From the NCBI GenBank assembly GCA_038238015.1, contig JBBRYA010000006.1, positions 28,500 to 92,499 of the forward strand: 64,000 nucleotides of DNA, given 5' to 3'. Below, in pieces: positions 58,236 through 64,000 of this stretch. Position 1 is the stretch's first letter. Every line of letters begins with the position of its first letter. The stretch is from DASQFQ01 sp038238015 (lineage in GTDB: Bacteria; Actinomycetota; Thermoleophilia; Solirubrobacterales; Solirubrobacteraceae). Under the pieces are notes generated by a model that ran no database searches, was not told where the DNA came from, and saw only the letters and a program-made list of their open reading frames with translations. The position numbers and the translations under genes are program-made.

Positions 58236-58711
58236 AGAACGTCGAGCCCCAGCGCTTCCGGGCCGTCATGGGCCACTTCGCCACCGGCGTCGCGGTCGTC
58301 ACCGTGGCCGGGCCCGACGGCCCGCGTGGGATGACGGCGAACGCCGTCGCCTCGCTGTCGCTCGACCCGCTGCTGGCGCTGGTGTGCTTCGAGAACAGGG
58401 CGCGCACGCTGCCGGTGGTCCAGCAGGTCGGGCGCTTCGGCGTCAACGTCCTCGCCGCCGATCAGCAGCCGCTGGCGCGCCAGTTCGCCTCCAAGGACGA
58501 AGGCAAGTTCGAGTCCGTCGCGCACTCCATGCACGACGGGATCCCGGTCATCGAGGGCGCGCTCGCGTGGGTCGGATGCGATCTGGACCGGATCGTGCCC
58601 GGCGGCGATCACGTGATCGTGATCGGCGCGGTGCGCGCCGCGGAGATCGATCCCGCGCACTCCGACCAGCCGCTCGTGTGGTACCGCGGCCGCTATGGCA
58701 CCTGGCGTTGA
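58232..58711 (+). CDS. Flavin reductase-like FMN-binding protein
   Basis: The 159-residue protein shows MGHFATGVAVVTVAGPDG, RGMTANAVASLSLDPLLALV, FGVNVLAADQQPLARQFAS and DHVIVIGAVRAAE, the flavin-reductase-domain pattern (HpaC-like). It uses NAD(P)H to reduce free flavin for monooxygenases or other acceptors. No partner monooxygenase is adjacent. It is coupled to the cupredoxin gene. Confidence 0.85.
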   Translation: MKNVEPQRFRAVMGHFATGVAVVTVAGPDGPRGMTANAVASLSLDPLLALVCFENRARTLPVVQQVGRFGVNVLAADQQPLARQFASKDEGKFESVAHSMHDGIPVIEGALAWVGCDLDRIVPGGDHVIVIGAVRAAEIDPAHSDQPLVWYRGRYGTWR

Positions 58712-59148
58712 CCGCGCTGCACATCGTCCTCGGCGTCGCCCTGATCGCCGTGAACCTCGCGGCGGGCGCGCTCGGCGGCGCGCGCTGGTGGCGCGGCGAG
58801 CTCAGCCGCGCGTTCTGGCCGCTGCTGCGCGCCGGCCAGGCGCTCGTCGCGATCGAGGCGCTGCTGGGCGGGGTGCTGGTCGCCGTGGGCGACGAGCTGC
58901 CGCGGCTGCACCTGCTCTACGGGCTGCTGCCGATCGGCGTGTCCTTCGTCGGCGAGCAGCTGCGCGCGCTCGCCGCGCAGACCGTCCTCCAGGCGCGCGG
59001 CCTGGAGTCGCGGGCCGAGGTCGAGGCGCTCCAGGAGGGCGAGCGGCGCGGGCTCGTGTTCGAGATCCTGCGGCGCGAGCTCGGCGTCATGGCCGCCGCG
59101 GCGCTCGTCGTCGCGGTGCTCGGGCTACGCGCGAGCGGCGCGATCTGA
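58708..59148 (+). CDS. Four-span membrane protein of unknown family
   Basis: TTG start overlapping the flavin reductase stop; 146 residues with four hydrophobic segments: ALHIVLGVALIAVNLAAGAL, ALVAIEALLGGVLVAVG, LLYGLLPIGVSFVGEQL and VMAAAALVVAVLGL. It is the third gene of the small cupredoxin/flavin reductase operon. I recognise no family. A role near electron transfer is suggested only by position. Confidence 0.6.
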   Translation: MTALHIVLGVALIAVNLAAGALGGARWWRGELSRAFWPLLRAGQALVAIEALLGGVLVAVGDELPRLHLLYGLLPIGVSFVGEQLRALAAQTVLQARGLESRAEVEALQEGERRGLVFEILRRELGVMAAAALVVAVLGLRASGAI

Positions 59149-59175
59149 CGGGCCGGCGGACCGCGCTCCATGCAG

Positions 59176-59198
59176 CAGATGTCACTTTGTGACATCTG
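59176..59198. promoter_or_regulatory. Operator-like inverted repeat in the nuo promoter
   Basis: CAGATGTCAC and GTGACATCTG are perfect 10-bp arms flanking TTT. The right arm contains the -35 element of the nuo promoter, so a bound protein would repress. It does not match Rex, FNR or CRP consensus sites and I cannot name the regulator. Confidence 0.6.
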
Positions 59199-59218
59199 GT
59201 TACAAGCGGTGCTATAAA
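59189..59218 (+). promoter_or_regulatory. Promoter of the nuo operon
   Basis: GTGACA (59189-59194), an 18-nt spacer and TATAAA (59213-59218) lie before nuoA. Predicted transcription start is near 59225, 4 nt before the GTG at 59229, so nuoA is probably read from a nearly leaderless mRNA. The -35 hexamer is GTGACA, a mild departure from TTGACA. Confidence 0.65.
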
Positions 59219-59228
59219 CGCTCGAGCC

Positions 59229-59588
59229 GTGATCCGCAGCTACCTCCCAGCCATCCTCTTCATCGGCTTGGGAGCGGGCATCGGCCTCACCTTCACCGTG
59301 CTCAACTCGGTGCTCGGCCCGAAGGGCAAGCAGGGTGCGGCGACGGGCGATCCGTACGAGTGCGGGCTTCCCTCGGAGGTGCAGAAGAACTTCCGCTTCG
59401 GCATCTCCTTCTACCTCATCGCGATGCTCTTCATCCTCTTCGACATCGAGGTGATCTTCCTCTACCCGGTGGCGATCCAGCTGAAGGCGTTTGGCGGCTT
59501 CGCGCTGGCGGAGACGATCGTCTTCATCGCGCTGCTGTTCGTGGCGTTCGTGTACGTGTGGAGACGAGGAGCCCTGGAATGGAAGTGA
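59229..59588 (+). CDS. nuoA: NADH-quinone oxidoreductase subunit A
   Basis: The 119-residue protein has three membrane segments, the motif YECGLPS in the loop after the first, and FLYPVAIQLK in the later part, all typical of NuoA. It belongs to the membrane arm of complex I near the quinone site. GTG start; the nuoB ATG overlaps its end by 10 bp. Confidence 0.95.
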   Translation: MIRSYLPAILFIGLGAGIGLTFTVLNSVLGPKGKQGAATGDPYECGLPSEVQKNFRFGISFYLIAMLFILFDIEVIFLYPVAIQLKAFGGFALAETIVFIALLFVAFVYVWRRGALEWK

Positions 59589-60250
59589 AGCGAGAGCACC
59601 TCGGCAACGGCGCGGACGGCGACTTTCGCGCGCGCGGGCTGCGCGCGCGCCAGATGCTCCGGGGCGAGCTCGACGGGCCCGACCTCGAGGCCTACGTCGA
59701 GCAGAGCCTGCTCACCACGACGTTCGACCGCGCCGCCAACTGGGCGCGCTCCAACGCGATCTTCCCCGCCACCTTCGGCCTCGCCTGCTGTGCGATCGAG
59801 ATGATGGCGATCGTCGGCTCGCGCGTGGACGTCGCGCGCTTCGGCTCGGAGGCGTTCCGCGCCTCGCCGCGACAGGCCGACATGATGATCCTGTCGGGCC
59901 GGATCTCGATCAAGATGGCGCCGGTCGTGCGCCGCGTCTACGACCAGATGCTCGAGCCCAAGTGGGTGATCGCGATGGGCGCCTGCTCGTCCTCGATGGG
60001 CGTGTTCAACAACTACGCGATCGTTCCGGCCGACAAGTTCATGCCGGTGGACATCCACGTGCCCGGCTGCCCGCCGCGGCCCGAGGCGCTCATGCACGGG
60101 ATCCTCAAGCTGCGAAAGCTCATCCAGGAGAACCCGGACGAGGCGTGGCGCTCGCGCTACGGCGGCCGCGGCACCGAGGAGGTCGTCGAGCCCGTCGGCT
60201 CCCACGCGGTGAACGTCCTCGGTACGGAGGTCGGGAGCGCGGGTGCCTGA
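59579..60250 (+). CDS. nuoB: NADH-quinone oxidoreductase subunit B
   Basis: The 223-residue protein contains the N2 cluster ligands: the tandem Cys in GLACCAIEMM, Cys in MGACSSSMG, and Cys in HVPGCPPRPEAL. It carries the last iron-sulfur cluster before quinone. The C-terminal about 45 residues are acidic and longer than in Escherichia coli. Overlaps nuoA and nuoC. Confidence 0.96.
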   Translation: MEVKREHLGNGADGDFRARGLRARQMLRGELDGPDLEAYVEQSLLTTTFDRAANWARSNAIFPATFGLACCAIEMMAIVGSRVDVARFGSEAFRASPRQADMMILSGRISIKMAPVVRRVYDQMLEPKWVIAMGACSSSMGVFNNYAIVPADKFMPVDIHVPGCPPRPEALMHGILKLRKLIQENPDEAWRSRYGGRGTEEVVEPVGSHAVNVLGTEVGSAGA

Positions 60251-60752
60251 CGCGACCGGCCTCGAGCTGATCGCGCAGGAGCTGCGCGCGGACGACGGCG
60301 AAGCGGTACTCGGCACGGTCTTCTTCCGCGACCGAGCGGCGGTGATCGTGGCCCCGCGCGCGGTGCCCGCTTCGCTCGAGGCGCTGCGCGCGAAGGGCTA
60401 TGGCTTCCTCGCCTCGGTGCACGGCGTCGACTACTTCCCCGAGGAGCCCCGGCTCGGCGTGCACTACGAGCTGCTGGACATGTCGAGCGTCGACCGCATC
60501 TCGGTGCGCACGCGCGTGCACACCGACGCACCGCGCGTCCCGAGCGTGACGCCGAGCTGGCCTACGGCCGACCATCAGGAGCGCGAGATCTACGACATGT
60601 TCGGGGTGGTCTTCGAGGGCCACCCGGACCTGCGGCGCATCCTCATGCCCGAGGACTACGAGGGCCACCCGCAGCGCCGCGACTTCCCGATCGGCGGCGA
60701 GCCGATCCTCTTCACGCACAACGAGGGGCGCGTCCCGGGGTGGTGGCAGTGA
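60243..60752 (+). CDS. nuoC: NADH-quinone oxidoreductase subunit C
   Basis: The 169-residue protein has SVHGVDYFPEEPRLGVHYEL, SVTPSWPTADHQEREIYDMF and ILMPEDYEGHPQRRDFPIG, the NuoC signature. GTG start overlapping the nuoB stop by 8 bp. It is a separate protein here, unlike the fused NuoCD of enterobacteria. Confidence 0.95.
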   Translation: MPDATGLELIAQELRADDGEAVLGTVFFRDRAAVIVAPRAVPASLEALRAKGYGFLASVHGVDYFPEEPRLGVHYELLDMSSVDRISVRTRVHTDAPRVPSVTPSWPTADHQEREIYDMFGVVFEGHPDLRRILMPEDYEGHPQRRDFPIGGEPILFTHNEGRVPGWWQ

Positions 60753-60801
60753 ACGAAGTGAACCGCTTCTTTCACAACCCAATGTGCGAGCGGAGCGAGC
60801 A

Positions 60802-62061
60802 GTGAGCGAGGTCGACACGACGCGGGCGGCGCCGAGCCTCCCCTACCGCGAGATGGAGGACTCCCACGAGCTCTCCCGGATCGCCCACGAGGAGCACGAC
60901 GAGCTGCTGACGCTCAACCTCGGCCCGCACCACCCCGCGACCCACGGGGTGCTGCGCCTGCTGTGCACGCTCGAGGGCGAGGTCGTGCGCGATATGAAGC
61001 CGATCATCGGCTACCTGCACACCGGCATCGAGAAGACCGCGGAGGACAAGGCGTACTGGAAGGCGATCCCCGTCATCGAGCGGATGGACTACCTCTCCTA
61101 CTACTTCAACGCGATGGCCTACTGCGGCGCGGTCGAGACGCTCCTCGGCCTCGAGGTTCCGCCGCGCGCGCAGTACCTGCGGGTCATCCACCTGGAGCTC
61201 AACCGCATCGCCTCGCACCTGATCTGGCTGGCCACCGGCGCGCTGGACCTCGGCGCGATCTCGATCTTCTGGTACGGCTGGCGAGACCGCGACCAGATCC
61301 TCGACCTCTTCGAGATGTCCTCGGGCCAGCGCATGCACACGCGCTACTTCCAGGTCGGCGGCGTCTACGAGGACATCCCGGCCGGCTTCGCGGCGAAGGT
61401 CAGGCAGTTCACCGACGGGTTCCCCGCGCGCATCGACCAGTTCCTCGACCTCATGGCCAAGAACGAGATCGTGCTCCAGCGCCTGCGCGGCGTCGGCGCG
61501 ATCTCCGAGCGCGAGGCGCTCGACCTCGGCGTCACCGGCCCGCTGCTGCGCGCGACCGGGAACCCGTGGGACCTGCGCAAGGCGGCCCCGTACTCGAGCT
61601 ATGACCACTTCGAGTTCAAGATCCCGGTCGGGACGATCGGCGACAACTACGACCGCTTCGCGGTGCGCATGGAGGAGATGCGCCAGTCGGTGCGCATCAT
61701 CGAGCAGGCGCTCGACGGCCTGCCCGAGGGCCCGTACATCACCGAGAACCGCAAGTACGCGCTGCCCCCGCGCCACGAGCTGGCGACCTCGATGGAGGCG
61801 CTGATCCACCACTTCAAGCTGGTCACCGAGGGCTTCCGCGTCCCGCCCGGCGAGGTCTACTACCCGATCGAGTCCCCGCGCGGGGAGCTCGGCTGCTTCG
61901 TGCGCGCCGACGGCTCCTCAAAGCCCGCCCGCGTGCACATGCGAGACCCGTCCTTCGTGAACCTGCAGGCGCTCAAGCCGATGGTCCAGGACCTCTACAT
62001 CGCCGACCTGATCGCCACCCTGGCCATGCTCGACCCGATCCTCGGCGGGGTGGACCGGTAG
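60802..62061 (+). CDS. nuoD: NADH-quinone oxidoreductase subunit D
   Basis: The 419-residue protein shows LNLGPHHPATHGVLRLLCTL with the quinone-site His, IGYLHTGIEKTAEDKAYWKA, SYDHFEFKIPVG, and RVHMRDPSFVNLQALKPMV at the end, all typical of NuoD (49-kDa). It lines the quinone pocket. The GTG start (MSEVDTT) with GGAGCGAG upstream is chosen; the frame extends six codons further. A 49-bp gap separates it from nuoC. Confidence 0.95.
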   Translation: MSEVDTTRAAPSLPYREMEDSHELSRIAHEEHDELLTLNLGPHHPATHGVLRLLCTLEGEVVRDMKPIIGYLHTGIEKTAEDKAYWKAIPVIERMDYLSYYFNAMAYCGAVETLLGLEVPPRAQYLRVIHLELNRIASHLIWLATGALDLGAISIFWYGWRDRDQILDLFEMSSGQRMHTRYFQVGGVYEDIPAGFAAKVRQFTDGFPARIDQFLDLMAKNEIVLQRLRGVGAISEREALDLGVTGPLLRATGNPWDLRKAAPYSSYDHFEFKIPVGTIGDNYDRFAVRMEEMRQSVRIIEQALDGLPEGPYITENRKYALPPRHELATSMEALIHHFKLVTEGFRVPPGEVYYPIESPRGELGCFVRADGSSKPARVHMRDPSFVNLQALKPMVQDLYIADLIATLAMLDPILGGVDR

Positions 62062-62063
62062 CG

Positions 62064-62705
62064 ATGGCGATCGACCCCACGCGCGTCAAGCGCTTCTCCC
62101 ACGGCTCGCGCGTCCCCGGCTGGGACGAGGCGGCCGACCTCACCAAGGCCCCCGCGATCATCCCCGACCCGGCGAGCACGCCGGTGCCGCGCGAGCTGCG
62201 CGACGTCATCGAGGCGGCAATGGCCGCCTACCCCGACACCCGCTCGGCGGCGATCCCGGCGCTGCACGCGGTCCAGGCCCACCACGGCTGGTGCTCGCCG
62301 ACCGGCATCGAGCAGGCCGCCTGCGTGATGCGCCTGACCCCGGCCTACCTGGTCTCGGTGGCGACCTTCTACGACATGTTCGAGACCGTGCCCAAGGGCG
62401 CGAACACGATCTTCGTCTGCACCAACATCTCCTGCTCGCTGCGCGGCGCCGACGCGCTGCTGGAGGCGATGCTCGGCGTCGCCGGCGAGGACCCCGACTT
62501 CAACGTGCGCGCGTTCGAGTGCCTCGGCGCGTGCGACATCGCGCCGATGGCCTCGGTCAACGGCGACTACGTCGGCCCGCTGGAGCCTGCCGACTGCGCC
62601 GCCCTGGTCGCCGACGTGCGCGCCGGGCGCGAGCCGCTGCCCGCCAAGCAGCTGAGCAAGCGCCCGCTGGCCGACACGCTGCCCTTCGAAGGGGGCGCGG
62701 CGTGA
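62064..62705 (+). CDS. nuoE: NADH-quinone oxidoreductase subunit E
   Basis: The 213-residue protein carries the N1a [2Fe-2S] ligands FVCTNISCSL and FECLGACDIAPM. ALHAVQAHHGWCSPTGIEQ and FYDMFETVPKG are also typical. It is longer than the usual about 165-175 residues because of about 40 extra N-terminal residues. ATG start 2 bp after nuoD; its stop overlaps the nuoF GTG. Confidence 0.95.
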   Translation: MAIDPTRVKRFSHGSRVPGWDEAADLTKAPAIIPDPASTPVPRELRDVIEAAMAAYPDTRSAAIPALHAVQAHHGWCSPTGIEQAACVMRLTPAYLVSVATFYDMFETVPKGANTIFVCTNISCSLRGADALLEAMLGVAGEDPDFNVRAFECLGACDIAPMASVNGDYVGPLEPADCAALVADVRAGREPLPAKQLSKRPLADTLPFEGGAA

Positions 62706-64000
62706 CCAAGCTCCTGTTCGACGGCCTGGACCGCCCGGACCTGCACACGCTCGCCGTCTATCGCGAGGTGGGCGGCTACAAAGCGCTGGCGGCGGCAATG
62801 AAGATGCCGGCCGAGGACGTGCTCGCCCAGCTGCAGGCCTCCGGCGTGCGCGGCCGCGGCGGCGCCGGCTTCGCGATGGGCAAGAAGGTGTCCTTCCTGC
62901 CCAAGGGGTCGATGGACAAGTACCTCGTCTGTAACGCCGACGAGTCAGAGCCCGGGACCTTCAAGGACCGCGAGCTGATGCAGAAGAACCCGCACCTGCT
63001 CATCGAGGGGATGATCATCGCCGCGTGGGCGGCGGGCGCCAACCGCTCCTTCATCTACATCCGCGGCGAGTACGACCACCAGGCCGACATCCTCGAGGCC
63101 GCGCTGGCCGAGGCGCGCGAGGCGGGCTACCTCGGTGAGCGCATCCTCGGCTCCCAGCACTCCCTGGACCTCGTGCTGCACCGCGGCGCGGGCGCCTACA
63201 TCTGCGGCGAGGAGACCGCGCTGCTGGATTCGCTTGAGGGCAAGCGCGGCAACCCGCGCCTGAAGCCGCCGTTCCCGGCGCTGCAGGGCCTCTACCGCGG
63301 GCCGACGCTGATCAACAACGTCGAGACGCTGATGAACGTGCCGCTGATCCTGACCATGGGCGGCGACGAGTTCGCCAAGATCGGCACGGAGACCTCGACC
63401 GGCACCAAGGTCGTCTCGATCTCCGGCTGCGTGCGCCGGCCGGGCAACTACGAGGTCGCCCTGGGCACGCCCTCGCGCGAGCTCATCTTCGACCTCGCGG
63501 GCGGCCCGCTGGAGGGTCGCACGATCAAGGCATGGTTCCCCGGCGGCTCCAGCGCGCCGGTGCTCCCGGGGACCGACGAGATGCTTGACCTCCCCTACGA
63601 CTTCGACTCGCTGGCCAAGGCCGGCTCGATGCTCGGCTCGGGCGCGATCATCGTCATCGACGACTCGATCCCGATCGTCGACGTCGCGCTGAAGACCGCG
63701 AAGTTCTACCGCCACGAGTCCTGCGGCAAGTGCACGCCGTGCCGGGAGGGCACCAACTGGACCGTGAAGATGCTCGAGCGCATCGACAGCGGCGAGGCGA
63801 CCCCGATGGACCTCGACATCATGGCCTCGGTCTGCGAGCAGATCATGGGCAACTGCCTGTGCGTGCTCGGCGACGCGATGGCGATGCCGATCGGGTCGAT
63901 GATCAAGCACTTCCGCGAGGAGTTCGAGGCCCACATCGACGCGGCGCGCGAGCGCAACGGCCTCGGCGCCGCGATCCCGCAGGTCAACCGCGGGCGCCAC
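62702..64000 (+). CDS. nuoF: NADH-quinone oxidoreductase subunit F (3' end beyond window)
   Basis: 433 codons are present without a stop. The frame begins with GTG overlapping the nuoE stop and has SGVRGRGGAGFAMGKKVSFL (NADH/FMN binding), CNADESEPGTFKDRELM, RGAGAYICGEETALLDSLEG, GPTLINNVETLMNVP, and the N3 cluster ligands ESCGKCTPCREG plus Cys in NCLCVLGD. It binds FMN and oxidises NADH. Family members are about 430-450 residues, so little is missing. Confidence 0.96.
   Translation, partial: MTKLLFDGLDRPDLHTLAVYREVGGYKALAAAMKMPAEDVLAQLQASGVRGRGGAGFAMGKKVSFLPKGSMDKYLVCNADESEPGTFKDRELMQKNPHLLIEGMIIAAWAAGANRSFIYIRGEYDHQADILEAALAEAREAGYLGERILGSQHSLDLVLHRGAGAYICGEETALLDSLEGKRGNPRLKPPFPALQGLYRGPTLINNVETLMNVPLILTMGGDEFAKIGTETSTGTKVVSISGCVRRPGNYEVALGTPSRELIFDLAGGPLEGRTIKAWFPGGSSAPVLPGTDEMLDLPYDFDSLAKAGSMLGSGAIIVIDDSIPIVDVALKTAKFYRHESCGKCTPCREGTNWTVKMLERIDSGEATPMDLDIMASVCEQIMGNCLCVLGDAMAMPIGSMIKHFREEFEAHIDAARERNGLGAAIPQVNRGRH

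Overview
The window is very GC-rich DNA (roughly 70% or more) with dense short intergenic gaps, many GTG starts and frequent 4-bp ATGA/GTGA gene overlaps. This fits a high-GC actinobacterium. The paired secreted proteins with a shared cysteine-bracketed C-terminal module, the choice-of-anchor-Q protein and the nuoABCDEF order make the Solirubrobacterales/Thermoleophilia branch my best guess; no rRNA is present to prove it. Both ends are cut inside genes (a PHP-type phosphatase on the left, nuoF on the right). I see no CRISPR array, insertion sequence, integrase or phage module.

0-14 kb is a signalling and envelope region. An HD-GYP protein with a degenerate receiver is encoded head-to-head, 10 bp apart, with a soluble Ser/Thr kinase fused to another degenerate receiver. 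The kinase is followed by an FHA-transmembrane-trypsin-PDZ protein, then MobA. A large PAS/GAF/GGDEF/EAL protein, a CAP-domain lipoprotein, an SDR, a DAO-type oxidase and a secreted GH3 enzyme surround them.

14-24 kb holds a ZIP metal transporter behind a perfect DtxR-type palindrome, a secreted Asp-box protein, a secreted glycosidase, a MetE-core-like methyltransferase, two GT39-type membrane glycosyltransferases, and a fluoride-export cluster (two CrcB/Fluc genes plus a triple-DUF190 protein).

24-29 kb carries a variant Nramp transporter that overlaps the remnant of a VOC gene, and a Baeyer-Villiger monooxygenase/SDR operon divergent from a TetR regulator with an operator between them.

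29-53 kb is accessory in character: an M19-like secreted peptidase, 6-phosphogluconate dehydrogenase, a hydrolase-acetyltransferase fusion, an ArsR/MFS divergent pair, two ArsR-SRPBCC modules (one as two genes, one fused) with two RibD-like reductases, a shortened DUF2182 protein and DUF899, GH114, a two-component pair, a MalT-like LuxR regulator, and a glycine-rich parallel-beta-helix-type secreted protein. Four genes here are broken by single-base frameshifts (near 31.07, 37.85, 45.62, and 51.58 plus 52.06 kb), whereas I saw none in the flanking regions.

53-64 kb returns to housekeeping: tRNA-Arg(ACG), tRNA-Ser(GCT), tRNA-Ser(TGA), a STAS protein, a third GT39-type protein, serS, a lipoprotein cytochrome c divergent from a cupredoxin lipoprotein, a flavin reductase, and the start of the respiratory complex I operon behind a strong promoter whose -35 overlaps a 10-bp-arm inverted repeat.
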